Positions 16,036-24,356 are shown, counted from the stretch's first letter. The stretch: 64,000 nucleotides of DNA from Halobacillus litoralis (GCF_009856415.1 NZ_WMEZ01000003.1:332879-396878); one strand, 5' to 3'. The notes: generated by a model from the sequence alone, not told the origin. Translations and numbers: made by a program.

Positions 16036-16330
16036 TATAATTCCTCCTTATGTAATCCTTTTTTATTGTCCTTCCACTTGAAACCAAATCCCCCAAGGTT
16101 TTGATTTCTTAAAGTAAGACTCACCTCCTATATTTGATGATTGAATTTTCTTTATTTACTGAATTTTTAAATAACTAATTTTACTTTACATGAAAAATTG
16201 AAAAATTCCATTATACATAATGTTAAATGTTGCTTTCTGTGTTTAGATTTTTTGTAAGGTTGGCAGGGAATTTGTGGATACGATAGTGGGAAGTGCGCGA
16301 AATGTTGAAAATCCCGCGCACTTATAAATT
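16036..16330 (-). promoter_or_regulatory. Long leader and promoter region of the beta-ureidopropionase gene
   Basis: The only clear promoter element is a minus-strand TATAAT at 16210-16215; no good -35 box lies 16-18 bp upstream, which suggests an activator. The leader would be about 165 nt. A strong ribosome site, ATAGGAGGTGAG (near 16121-16132), has no well-spaced start codon. A GTG inside it opens a 29-codon frame whose TAG (16035-16037) overlaps the GTG start of the gene. No riboswitch motif was recognised. Confidence 0.45.
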
Positions 16331-17803
16331 TTAGTACCAGCGTTGTGTCAGCATTTTACGCTTTGTATAGAAGTTGAGTCCATCTTTACCGTTAGCATGG
16401 AGATCGCCATAGAAGGACTTCTTGTTTCCAGAGAACGGGAAGAACGCCATCGGGGCAGGAACGTTGACGTTGACACCAAGCATTCCGGCATCCATCTCTT
16501 CTCTGAACTGTTGAACGGCCTTTCCGCTTGTCGTGTATATGACAGCACCATTGGCAAATTCAGATTTATTGGACGTTTCAATCGCTTCATCGAGCGTATC
16601 GGCACGAACAATACTAAGAACAGGAGCAAAAATCTCATCTTTCCAAATTTTCATCTCGTCGGTGACGTAGTCAAAAATCGTCGCACCAAGGAAATAACCA
16701 GACTCATTCTCACGCAGTTCTACACGACCATCACGGACGAGCTTAGCATTATCCTGCTCCCCAGCTTCGATATATCCGAGAACACGCTCGCGGTGGGTGT
16801 CACGGATCAATGGTCCGAGATTTGTTTCTTCATCTAAACCATTTCCTACGTTCAGTTGGTCTGCCGCTTCTTTTAATTTGGCGACAAGGTCATCAGCTAC
16901 ATCGCCGACGGCTACGACAACAGAACAAGCCATGCAACGTTCGCCCGCGCTTCCGAAAGCGGCATTGATGATTCCTTCGACCGACTTGTCTAAGTTACAG
17001 TCCGGAAGAACGATAGAGTGGTTCTTGGCTCCAGCGAGAGCTTGGACTCGCTTGCCGTGGTTGGCAGCCGTTTTGTACACATATTCCGCAACAGGCTGGG
17101 AACCAACGAAGGAGATCGCGTCGACTTCGTCATGCTCAAGCAATCCGTTTACAACGTCATGCGCACCATTGACGACGTTGAGGACGCCCTTTGGAAGACC
17201 CGCTTCATGAATCAGCTCGACGAGCATTTTCGCAAGGATCGGCGTGCGTTCGGATGGTTTTAATACAAATGTATTCCCGCACACGATTGCAAGTGGGAAC
17301 ATCCATAAGGGCACCATCATCGGGAAATTGAATGGTGTGATTCCCCCCACGACCCCGACCGGATAGCGGTACATGCCAGAGTCGATGCCTTCCGCAATAT
17401 CTGGAAGAACGTCGCCCATCATAAGACTTGGAGCGCCGGCTGCGAATTCGACACATTCAATGCCTCGCTGCACTTCTCCTGTCGCATCTTTCATGGTCTT
17501 TCCATTTTCCTGGGTGAGTGCTTTCGCCAACTCCTCACGATTTTCTACTAATAACTGATGATACTTGAACATCACTCTGGCCCGTTTCGGAACCGGAACT
17601 TTTTTCCAAGTTTTGAATGCCTCTCTCGCTGATTGAACCGCTTTATCTACATCCTCTTTCGATGAAATGGGAACTTGGGCAATGATCTCTCCTGTTGCAG
17701 GATTGGGTACGTCCTCCACTTGCCCGCTTTCCGACGAAACCCACTCGCCTCCAATGAAGTTCTGAATGGTTACCTGATTCTTCTTTGAGAAAGTTGTCTC
17801 CAT
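16331..17803 (-). CDS. mmsA: (Methyl)malonate-semialdehyde dehydrogenase, CoA-acylating
   Basis: A 490-residue aldehyde dehydrogenase that converts malonate semialdehyde to acetyl-CoA and CO2 (or the methyl form to propionyl-CoA). The catalytic cysteine is in [11 protein letters not shown] (about residue 286), and the NAD region [12 protein letters not shown] (about 177-188) is present. Length fits B. subtilis IolA/MmsA. Thymine degradation would give the methylmalonate semialdehyde it also accepts. No inositol genes are nearby, so it belongs to the pyrimidine route here. It has a consensus promoter overlapped by a CodY-like box. Confidence 0.95.
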   Translation of the reverse strand: METTFSKKNQVTIQNFIGGEWVSSESGQVEDVPNPATGEIIAQVPISSKEDVDKAVQSAREAFKTWKKVPVPKRARVMFKYHQLLVENREELAKALTQENGKTMKDATGEVQRGIECVEFAAGAPSLMMGDVLPDIAEGIDSGMYRYPVGVVGGITPFNFPMMVPLWMFPLAIVCGNTFVLKPSERTPILAKMLVELIHEAGLPKGVLNVVNGAHDVVNGLLEHDEVDAISFVGSQPVAEYVYKTAANHGKRVQALAGAKNHSIVLPDCNLDKSVEGIINAAFGSAGERCMACSVVVAVGDVADDLVAKLKEAADQLNVGNGLDEETNLGPLIRDTHRERVLGYIEAGEQDNAKLVRDGRVELRENESGYFLGATIFDYVTDEMKIWKDEIFAPVLSIVRADTLDEAIETSNKSEFANGAVIYTTSGKAVQQFREEMDAGMLGVNVNVPAPMAFFPFSGNKKSFYGDLHANGKDGLNFYTKRKMLTQRWY

Positions 17804-17852
17804 TTTTTCACCTCTACTCGTAGATTCTGTTCCTTTACACCCTTCAAAATAT

Positions 17853-17881
17853 ATTATAAATTCAGAAAATTCCTACATCAA
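17853..17881 (-). promoter_or_regulatory. mmsA promoter with overlapping CodY-like box
   Basis: TTGATG (17876-17881) and TATAAT (17853-17858) are separated by 17 bp on the minus strand. AATTTTCTGAATTTA (17857-17871), three mismatches from the CodY consensus, fills the spacer and touches the -10 box, a typical repressor position. Confidence 0.6.
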
Positions 17882-17890
17882 TGGACGAAA

Positions 17891-17926
17891 TGTCAAAACA
17901 AGAACCTCCCATTTTGACACAATGAC
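17891..17926. promoter_or_regulatory. TTTGACA inverted pair upstream of mmsA
   Basis: TGTCAAAA (17891-17898) and TTTTGACA (17912-17919) are perfect inverted repeats 13 bp apart, lying just upstream of the mmsA -35 box. The right arm extends to TTTGACACAATG, identical in 12 bases to the site upstream of the aminotransferase. A shared activator site is the simplest reading. Confidence 0.5.
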
Positions 17927-17957
17927 CTTTTGAGGAGGTGTTGTCGGTATTTGGATA

Positions 17958-18008
17958 ATACTGGATGACCTGGGCATCCTAATACTGGGTGACCAGATCA
18001 TCCAGTAT
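17958..18008 (+). promoter_or_regulatory. Inverted repeat in the leader of the SDR gene
   Basis: ATACTGGATGA (17958-17968) and TCATCCAGTAT (17998-18008) are perfect 11-bp inverted repeats. Between them is an inner direct repeat, ATACTGGGTGACC. It starts at the end of a possible TTGAGG-N18-GATAAT promoter and ends ten bases before the ribosome site. It may be an operator or an mRNA hairpin affecting translation. Confidence 0.55.
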
Positions 18009-18029
18009 TTTACATATAGGAGGGTTCTG

Positions 18030-18893
18030 ATGAGCAATCAAAAGAAGGAAATACAACCGAAGCAGTATCAGGAGCGGCAACCAGGTTTTGAACATGAGAT
18101 GAAACCACTTCCGGAATATGTGGATTCAAACTATAAAGGAAGCGAAAAGTTAAAAGGTAAGGTTGCTGTGATTACTGGGGGAGACAGTGGGATTGGGCGT
18201 GCCGTAAGCCTTTACTTCGCCAAGGAAGGCGCGGACGTTGCTGTCTTATTCCTTAACGAACAGGATGATGCGGAGAAGACAAAACAGTTAATCGAAGGTG
18301 AAGGCCGTACATGCCATCTTTATAATGGAGATATTGGGAGTGCAGAGTTTTGTGAAGAAACCGTCCAACGAATTAAGAAAGACTTTGGAAAGATTGATGT
18401 TCTCGTAAATAATGCAGCGATGCAATTCCCGCAAAAAGACCTCATGGATATAACGAATCAACAGCTTGAAAAGACCTTTCGCGTGAATTTCTTTTCTTAT
18501 GTATATATGGCTAAAACGATTATCCCTCACCTACAAAAAGGAAGCACCATCATTAACACCTCTTCGGTTACCGCTTATGAGGGGAACGAGCAGTTGATTG
18601 ACTATTCTTCAACGAAAGGAGCCATTACCACATTCACACGTTCTCTCGCCAAGTCCTTAGTAAGTAAAGGCATCCGTGTGAACGGCGTCGCACCTGGACC
18701 CATTTGGACACCATTGATCCCTGCAAGTTTTGATAAACAAAAAGTGGCGGAATTCGGTTCTACAAATCCCATGGGGCGTCCGGGGCAACCGTATGAGCTC
18801 GCTCCTGCTTATGTCTATTTAGCAAGTAATGATTCTAGCTACGTGACAGGTCAAATGATCCACGTGAATGGTGGAATACCTGTAAACGGGTAA
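18030..18893 (+). CDS. Short-chain dehydrogenase, general-stress type (YhdF/YdaD-like)
   Basis: A 287-residue SDR with an N-terminal extension of about 40 residues before the Rossmann motif TGGDSGIGRA (about residues 49-58). NNAAMQ (about 128-133) and the catalytic YSSTK (about 192-196) follow. The extension, with PKQYQERQPGFEHEM, is characteristic of the B. subtilis YhdF/YdaD group, often part of the general stress response. Substrate unknown. It has an AGGAGGG ribosome site. Confidence 0.9.
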   Translation: MSNQKKEIQPKQYQERQPGFEHEMKPLPEYVDSNYKGSEKLKGKVAVITGGDSGIGRAVSLYFAKEGADVAVLFLNEQDDAEKTKQLIEGEGRTCHLYNGDIGSAEFCEETVQRIKKDFGKIDVLVNNAAMQFPQKDLMDITNQQLEKTFRVNFFSYVYMAKTIIPHLQKGSTIINTSSVTAYEGNEQLIDYSSTKGAITTFTRSLAKSLVSKGIRVNGVAPGPIWTPLIPASFDKQKVAEFGSTNPMGRPGQPYELAPAYVYLASNDSSYVTGQMIHVNGGIPVNG

Positions 18894-18907
18894 CGCATGA
18901 TAAACAA

Positions 18908-18959
18908 CAAAAATAAGCGGTCCCTACACCTTAAGAAGATGGAGGACCGCTTGTTTTTT
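18908..18959. terminator. Bidirectional terminator between SDR and lipoprotein genes
   Basis: AAGCGGTCC / GGACCGCTT hairpin flanked by an A-run and a T-run; serves both convergent genes. Confidence 0.85.
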
Positions 18960-18988
18960 CTATTCTATTGTTCGCCGGACGTAAAGGT

Positions 18989-19645
18989 TTATTCCCATTC
19001 GACTTCTATTTTTTCTCCTTCTGCCAACGAGTTCCCTTCCTCATCCAAAACATCACTGGTCTCAATTATCACAGTCTCTAATTCTTCCCAATCCTGTTCA
19101 AGGACGAATCCCATTTGCCCTACTCGTGTTTCACCTGGTTCGTAATCTCCTCTTAGCTTTTCCAAATAAAAGTCGTCATTGAATCCCAACTTCTCCCCGG
19201 TATTCGTCTTCAAGACTTCCACTGGCGCTAAGTTCACTGGCTGAGCTCCCGTATTTTTTATAGCGACGGTAAACTTGATATAATTAAAATTGCTTTCATT
19301 ATGTGTATAAGCATGGAAATAATCCACCAAATCAGGCGATGGAGAATAATTGAGCACTTTCACGTCCTTTACCGCCATTTGGACCGATCCAACTTCTCTA
19401 AACTTCTCCATTTCTTTCATAGCTTTAAGAATTAACCGGCCATCCATATCTTCTACCTGATCCCCTACTTCCTTTAAATCCTGATCATCGGGCGCTTGAG
19501 GATTGTTTTTATATTTCGTTTGTTCTGGGATTTCAAATAAAGGAGGTTGATTCTCCGCTTCATTTTTTTCTCCAGCCACCTGATTTGAACACCCGGCGAG
19601 GATAATGGAAATGGTTAAACTCAATAATAACAGCAAACGTTTCAA
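18989..19645 (-). CDS. Lipoprotein with Ig-like DUF4352-type C-terminus
   Basis: A 218-residue protein with a signal peptide and lipobox LAGC (Cys at about residue 19). A polar linker rich in Asp, Glu and Pro follows. The C-terminal half (about 95-218) has features of telokin-like stress/Ig-type modules: VAIKNTGAQPVNLAPVEV and YEPGETRVGQMGFVLEQ. It should sit on the outer face of the membrane. Function unknown. It is convergent with the SDR gene and downstream of the phosphatase gene but separated from it by a terminator. Confidence 0.85.
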   Translation of the reverse strand: MKRLLLLLSLTISIILAGCSNQVAGEKNEAENQPPLFEIPEQTKYKNNPQAPDDQDLKEVGDQVEDMDGRLILKAMKEMEKFREVGSVQMAVKDVKVLNYSPSPDLVDYFHAYTHNESNFNYIKFTVAIKNTGAQPVNLAPVEVLKTNTGEKLGFNDDFYLEKLRGDYEPGETRVGQMGFVLEQDWEELETVIIETSDVLDEEGNSLAEGEKIEVEWE

Positions 19646-19664
19646 CGTTTATCTCTCCTTTTCT

Positions 19665-19696
19665 AAAAAAGCCTCCCTATGGAAGGGAAGCTTTTT
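19665..19696 (-). terminator. Terminator of the alkaline phosphatase gene
   Basis: AAAAAGCTTCCCTT / GGGAGGCTTTTTT hairpin with terminal T-run, 16 nt beyond the stop. Confidence 0.85.
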
Positions 19697-19711
19697 CAGT
19701 TATTTATGTTC

Positions 19712-21085
19712 CTACTTTTTCATCTTTCCATTCTCCATCAACTTCATGATCTTTTGTCCAACTTCGTGGTTATCATGAAGTCCAGCGAATTGTTGAGACT
19801 GAGGTCCATAACCGTACACAATCACATCTTCTCCTGTATGGCCGCCTGTTGTCCAACCTGTACCGGAGCGAATATCGAAAATATGCTCAATCGCATTATC
19901 AATCTCTGTCACCGATCCATTTTCTGCCGCATCTTTCACGGATTGAATTTCATCGTCCGTCAACTCAAGATCCACATACTGCTCTAACGTTGCCTCGACT
20001 TCTGCTCCTTCTGAAATCTCTGCAGCCATAAAGTCAGGTGTACGTTTAGCTGCTTTCAAAGGTTCAGGATTCCACTGATATTCTCCATCCCGACCCATGG
20101 TCATTCCACCTGTAGAGTGGTCTGCTGTCGTAACAACCAATGTATTCTTATTGTTCTTTGCAAACTTGATCGCTTCTTCATAAGCAGCTTCAAAGTCCTG
20201 CATATCACTCATCGCAGCTACCGCATCATTATCATGACCCGCCCAGTCGATCTGACTGCCTTCAACCATCAGGAAGAAACCATCTTTGTCCTTGCTCAGC
20301 CTGTTCAATGCGGAAGAAGTCATATCTTCCAAAGAAGGTGCATCTGAAGAACGGTCAATCATCTTGTCCATTCCTTTAGGAGCGAACAAACCAACAATTT
20401 GATCATTGGAATCTTCCATAAGTTCCTCACGAGATTCCACATAGCTGTATCCATCTTTCTGGAAATCATTAGTCAGGTCACGGTCTTCCCTTTTAAAATA
20501 AGAAGTACCTCCACCGAGCAACACATCAATCTTATGTTCACCGTTTACTTTTTCATCAAAGTAATCATCAGCGATATCGTTGTAGTTGTGACGGGATTCA
20601 TCATGAGCACCGAAGGAAGCAGGTGTAGCGTGATTCACTTGGGATGTCGCTACAAGGCCTGTTGCTTTACCTTTTTCTTTCGCCAACTCGAGAGCAGTTT
20701 TCACTTCATTCTTCTCCATATCCACCGCAATTGCATTGTTGTAGGTTTTAATTCCAGCTGCCATTGAAGTTGCAGCCGCAGCGGAATCCGTAATGCTCTC
20801 TTCCGGATCCCAGGAATAGGTCTCCTGCATGCCAATTAAATGTTCATCAAATGCCGTGTTTTCCGTATAAGGAGTAGCAGGATCATCCTTGAAGTAACGG
20901 TAAGCGGATGTATAGTTAGGGCCCATGCCATCCCCGATTAGAAAAATAATGTTCTCTACCTTTCCTTTATCCTCTTTAGGTTTTGCAAGAGCCTCTTCGT
21001 TAAAAGTAAAAGCAGAGCCTCCTAGAATTAGAGATGTAGATAGAGCCACAGGCAATAATTTTTTCATATACTTTTTGCTGAACAA
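19712..21085 (-). CDS. Secreted alkaline phosphatase
   Basis: A 457-residue phosphomonoesterase. The signal peptide covers about residues 1-34 (KKLLPVALSTSLILGGSAF then ALAKP). The metal site includes IFLIGDGMG (about 46-54), the nucleophile serine is in TDSAAAATSMAAG (about 98-110), and TTADHSTGG (about 320-328) and GWTTGGHTGEDV (about 416-427) complete it. It resembles B. subtilis PhoA/PhoB. The many acidic residues fit a salt-tolerant exoenzyme. Start is TTG after GAGGAGGAATAAAG. An upstream Pho box indicates induction by phosphate starvation. Confidence 0.94.
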   Translation of the reverse strand: MFSKKYMKKLLPVALSTSLILGGSAFTFNEEALAKPKEDKGKVENIIFLIGDGMGPNYTSAYRYFKDDPATPYTENTAFDEHLIGMQETYSWDPEESITDSAAAATSMAAGIKTYNNAIAVDMEKNEVKTALELAKEKGKATGLVATSQVNHATPASFGAHDESRHNYNDIADDYFDEKVNGEHKIDVLLGGGTSYFKREDRDLTNDFQKDGYSYVESREELMEDSNDQIVGLFAPKGMDKMIDRSSDAPSLEDMTSSALNRLSKDKDGFFLMVEGSQIDWAGHDNDAVAAMSDMQDFEAAYEEAIKFAKNNKNTLVVTTADHSTGGMTMGRDGEYQWNPEPLKAAKRTPDFMAAEISEGAEVEATLEQYVDLELTDDEIQSVKDAAENGSVTEIDNAIEHIFDIRSGTGWTTGGHTGEDVIVYGYGPQSQQFAGLHDNHEVGQKIMKLMENGKMKK

Positions 21086-21147
21086 CTTTATTCCTCCTCA
21101 TAATATGTCGATGCAATACGCATATTACTCGGGGTATATGAATCATT

Positions 21148-21175
21148 GATTAATAAACTGTAAATCTAGCGTAAA
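21148..21175 (-). promoter_or_regulatory. Pho box (PhoP binding repeats)
   Basis: Three TT(A/T)A-type hexamers on the minus strand at an exact 11-bp period: TTTACG (21170-21175), TTTACA (21159-21164) and TTAATC (21148-21153). PhoP of Bacillus binds TTnACA-like repeats with this spacing. A CATATA-like -10 follows about 7 bp downstream. Confidence 0.7.
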
Positions 21176-21288
21176 TTCACAAATTAAGTCAATAGGAATA
21201 GGTCTTTATGTCGGAAGTTAATTTTCACCGGAAGATCTGTTAAGCATGGTATAATAGGTCAAAATCTAATCGAAAAGGGTGTGTAATC

Positions 21289-21777
21289 ATGACCAAGAGC
21301 TTTTGTCACTGCTTTAGTAATAAGGAAGAGGTTGACCGAGGATTGGCAGATAAGTGTACATATCTCGCTTTTTGTGTCGTATCTGGTGAGCAAGGAGCCG
21401 TAGAGTTCAGTTTCCGTACCAGTTATATCGACAGTGATTCGGTAGCACCCTTCAGGAAGTTTTACGACGTAAGCGAGGAACTTGAGGAGGATAATAAGAC
21501 GTCAAGAAAAATAAGGGTCCACAGTAAACATCCGCTAGCCCAAAGTGATGAGGAACCAACAGAAAAATCTTTCTTACGATCCTCTGACCGCTTCTACTCC
21601 TATAAAATCGGACTTGATTTACATAAGCTCCAATCGTTCAATGACAATCCGGACAAATACTTGAGAACCATACATTCAAAAAAACTGTACGATGAAATGA
21701 AGGCTGTATATAAGAACATTTTTAAGTACCCACCTGTTGCATTAAAAGATGATCACTGGTTAGTCCTCGTTGATTAA
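21289..21777 (+). CDS. Hypothetical soluble protein
   Basis: A 162-residue protein of unknown family beginning MTKSFCHCFSNKEEVDRGLA. It has a CHC pair near the N-terminus, a beta-like region (AVEFSFRTSYI), a charged middle and the C-terminal KNIFKYPPVALKDDHWLVLVD. No signal peptide or membrane segment. It has its own TATAAT (21251-21256) and ribosome site (AAAAGGGTGTG). I see no informative motif. Confidence 0.7.
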   Translation: MTKSFCHCFSNKEEVDRGLADKCTYLAFCVVSGEQGAVEFSFRTSYIDSDSVAPFRKFYDVSEELEEDNKTSRKIRVHSKHPLAQSDEEPTEKSFLRSSDRFYSYKIGLDLHKLQSFNDNPDKYLRTIHSKKLYDEMKAVYKNIFKYPPVALKDDHWLVLVD

Positions 21778-21896
21778 CCCCCCATTCACTATCGGAGGAT
21801 TTTCATGGCAAACAGGAGTACATAATGGACGGTCACACACTAGTCAAAAATGACATAGGCTATTGAGGATATAAAGTAAAGACAGGGGGAAAATGA

Positions 21897-22562
21897 ATGT
21901 ACACCAATTTTAACCATGTCCCTTATGGTTATGGCTATCCCTATGGGGCCAATCCTTACAACCCATATTCTCGTTATGCCTATCCTCAAGCCTATGGCAC
22001 CCCAGCAAACTACTATAATTATGGCGTAAGGCAACCGGTACGCGGCCAGGCGACCTGGACAGAGGGCGGAGAAGTGACCAAATGTGGGATTCCATGGTCG
22101 AATAATCGATACATGACGGCTGCTGTCGGTCAAAATTCACCTTACCAATGCGGGCAGACAATTAAAGTGAAAAACATGGCCAATCAACGGGTCGTTTTAG
22201 TCACGGTCGTCGATCAAGTCCCTAACTACCCAGAAAATAAAGTCAACCTTCACAGAAAAGCCTTTGAAACGTTAGGTGCAAGTGTGGACCTTGGTGTCAT
22301 TAATGTAGAAATCACACCCAACCCTCAATTAGAAGAAGAAAAATGGGGGAAATATCTTTTAGAGATTGCTCAATCGGCCTACCCGAATTATAATGCCACA
22401 GATTATAGTAAAGTCAGCCAAACCCAGCAGAACGGTAACGTGAAAGAAGTTTACAAGTTTGTCATGGAATCCCCTCAGGAAAAGATGAGCATCGAAGGAA
22501 CAGTCATCTATAACCCAGCGACAGACCGAATCATCTCGATCAACTTCAAGGAAGTATCATAA
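21897..22562 (+). CDS. RlpA/expansin-like double-psi beta-barrel protein with DUF3889-like tail
   Basis: A 221-residue protein. Residues 1-48 are Tyr/Pro/Gly/Asn-rich (NHVPYGYGYPYG and similar) with no signal peptide. Residues 50-145 form a double-psi beta-barrel: ATWTEGGEVTKCGIPW, with conserved aspartate in VTVVDQVPN and LHRKAFETLG. Residues 150-221 (EEEKWGKYLLEIAQSAYPNY to INFKEVS) resemble the DUF3889 domain. The barrel is found in expansins and RlpA, which bind or cleave cell-wall glycans. The lack of export signal and the Tyr-rich head could suit a spore-surface protein; that is inference. Confidence 0.8.
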   Translation: MYTNFNHVPYGYGYPYGANPYNPYSRYAYPQAYGTPANYYNYGVRQPVRGQATWTEGGEVTKCGIPWSNNRYMTAAVGQNSPYQCGQTIKVKNMANQRVVLVTVVDQVPNYPENKVNLHRKAFETLGASVDLGVINVEITPNPQLEEEKWGKYLLEIAQSAYPNYNATDYSKVSQTQQNGNVKEVYKFVMESPQEKMSIEGTVIYNPATDRIISINFKEVS

Positions 22563-22578
22563 GGCTCGGCCATACTTT

Positions 22579-22608
22579 AAGAGACAGCATTCATCTGTCT
22601 CTTTTCTT
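22579..22608 (+). terminator. Terminator of the double-psi barrel gene
   Basis: AAGAGACAG / CTGTCTCTT hairpin followed by TTCTT. Confidence 0.8.
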
Positions 22609-22636
22609 ATGAGAAAAAGGAAATAATTGTGTCCTA

Positions 22637-22681
22637 TAAAAAAAGAAATGACGCAGCCTCTCCTGGATGAGAAACTACGCC
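22637..22681 (-). terminator. Terminator of the first tRNA-Val gene
   Basis: On the minus strand GGCGTAG...CTGCGTC with an inner TTTCTC/GAGAGG stem, then ATTTCTTTTTTT. Confidence 0.75.
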
Positions 22682-22701
22682 ATTCCGGCACTTAGTATGG
22701 A

Positions 22702-22774
22702 TGATTCCGATTGGGCTCGAACCAACGACCTCCACCCTGTCAAGGTGGCGCTCTCCCAGCTGAGCTACGGAATC
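22702..22774 (-). tRNA. tRNA-Val (GAC), copy 1
   Basis: A 73-nt cloverleaf on the minus strand: acceptor GATTCCG/CGGAATC with discriminator A, D-arm GCTC...GAGC, anticodon stem CCACC/GGTGG around the loop TTGACAG (anticodon GAC), and T-arm GTTGG-TTCGAGC-CCAAT. CCA is not encoded. The sequence is identical to the copy at 24399-24471. Confidence 0.95.
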
Positions 22775-22813
22775 GTATGTAGAAATTTGTCGGCTGTTTT
22801 GCTGACAAATAAT

Positions 22814-22842
22814 AATATACTACGGAACAAAAAAAGTGTCAA
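22814..22842 (-). promoter_or_regulatory. tRNA-Val copy 1 promoter
   Basis: TTGACA (22837-22842), 17-bp spacer, TATATT (22814-22819) on the minus strand. Confidence 0.8.
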
Positions 22843-22946
22843 TGAAATTTTAAGAGTTTTTTAAGGTTATGTAAAAACACCTTTTTATCCCTGCCCCATT
22901 CGGTCATACTAAGGAACGTACACTATTCTAGAAAGTAGGTCTTTCA

Positions 22947-24266
22947 ATGAACAAAGGAAAGGTTTGGATCAATCTCAGAGACAGTTTCTGGTTTCTCCCC
23001 ACAATCTACAGTATCCTTTCAATCCTTGCTGTGGCGATAACCGCCCTCATCGATCAGTGGGTTATTTCAGAATATAAAAACAACATCCCCGCTCTCTTTT
23101 TAACGAAGTCATCGGTTGCGCAAACGTTATATGGCTCGATGGTGACTTCGATCTTAACGATGACAACGATTAGTTTTTCGACCATTATGGTTGTATTGAC
23201 AACGTACACGACACAATTTTCACCTAGAACCCTTCAGGATTTCATGAAAAGTCGTGTGACTCAACATGTGCTGGGCGTATTTTCTTTTGGCTTTATTTTT
23301 TCTCTCATTAACCTGTTTCTATTAGGAAAAGAACCGGGATTAGGGTTGGTCAGTCCTCTCTTCACGGTCATCGTGTCCATTATTTGTTTAGCCTTTTTCA
23401 TATTGTTCATTCACCATTCTTCTCGTTTCCTTAAAGTGAATAACTTAATTGGCGCCATTAGAAAAAGCACCTCAAACCTCATTGCAAAAACATTTGAAGA
23501 AAAAAATTATCAAACGGCTACCGAATGGGATAACAACAAGCTAAAAACATTAGACCAATCAAAAGCTCAAGTGATCCCAGCCGAGAAATCCGGTTATATT
23601 CAAAATGTTCAGTACGGCTCTCTTATTAAGTGGGCAAAAGATCATACACTTATTCTCGAAACAAGTTTTTTGATGGGAGACTATATTCAAAAAGACATGC
23701 CCCTCTTTTATTATTGGAAGGATGCCGATAGTGAACTTTCGAGCCCACAGGAATGCACCGCTTATGTGTTAATTGGGAATGAACGGATTGATACACAGGA
23801 TGTCGAGTTTTCTATACAAAAGCTGGTGGAGATTGCAGTTAGAGCCATCTCCCCAAGCCTGAACGATCCCCATACCGCGACCAACTGCATTAACCGGATT
23901 GGATCTCTCCTTATAAAGCTGGCTTCGGTGTATGAGCCGATCCGATACTACATTGATAATGATGATGAACTGCGTTTAATCGCACAGCCTAAATCCTTTG
24001 AAGAATATCTTTATAAAAGCTTTTACCAAATAAAAATATATGGCTATCACGACATATCCGTCATGAATGGTGTCCTTGAAGCATTATATAAAATCGCCAC
24101 CATGAACGACCAAGCGGTTCAAGAGGATGTTTGGACATTCGGAAAAACAATCATCAATGCAGTAAAAGTGGATGAATTGGATGAACTGGATTTTAAGAGG
24201 TTCAATAACGAAGTGGAAAAATTAGTAGAAGCATGTAACAAAGACTTCCGCTTACAAAAGTCTTAG
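22947..24266 (+). CDS. DUF2254 membrane protein
   Basis: A 439-residue protein with four hydrophobic segments in the first 160 residues (about 15-37, 60-85, 105-125 and 135-155). They contain TTISFSTIMVVLTTYTTQFSPR, the hallmark of the DUF2254 family. The remaining 280 residues are soluble and include AVRAISPSLNDPHTATNCI, also conserved. Function of the family is unknown. The gene stands alone between two identical tRNA-Val genes. The ribosome site is weak (AGTAGGTC). Confidence 0.88.
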   Translation: MNKGKVWINLRDSFWFLPTIYSILSILAVAITALIDQWVISEYKNNIPALFLTKSSVAQTLYGSMVTSILTMTTISFSTIMVVLTTYTTQFSPRTLQDFMKSRVTQHVLGVFSFGFIFSLINLFLLGKEPGLGLVSPLFTVIVSIICLAFFILFIHHSSRFLKVNNLIGAIRKSTSNLIAKTFEEKNYQTATEWDNNKLKTLDQSKAQVIPAEKSGYIQNVQYGSLIKWAKDHTLILETSFLMGDYIQKDMPLFYYWKDADSELSSPQECTAYVLIGNERIDTQDVEFSIQKLVEIAVRAISPSLNDPHTATNCINRIGSLLIKLASVYEPIRYYIDNDDELRLIAQPKSFEEYLYKSFYQIKIYGYHDISVMNGVLEALYKIATMNDQAVQEDVWTFGKTIINAVKVDELDELDFKRFNNEVEKLVEACNKDFRLQKS

Positions 24267-24271
24267 AAGAA

Positions 24272-24300
24272 CAAAGGCTCAGGATTCCCTGAGCCTTTTA
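24272..24300 (+). terminator. Terminator of the DUF2254 gene
   Basis: AAAGGCTCAGG / CCTGAGCCTTT hairpin ending in TTTTA. Confidence 0.85.
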
Positions 24301-24356
24301 TTCATTCATCTTGCCATTTGTCCCCAGACCAAAACATCAAGTCTCCCCAGAGCATG

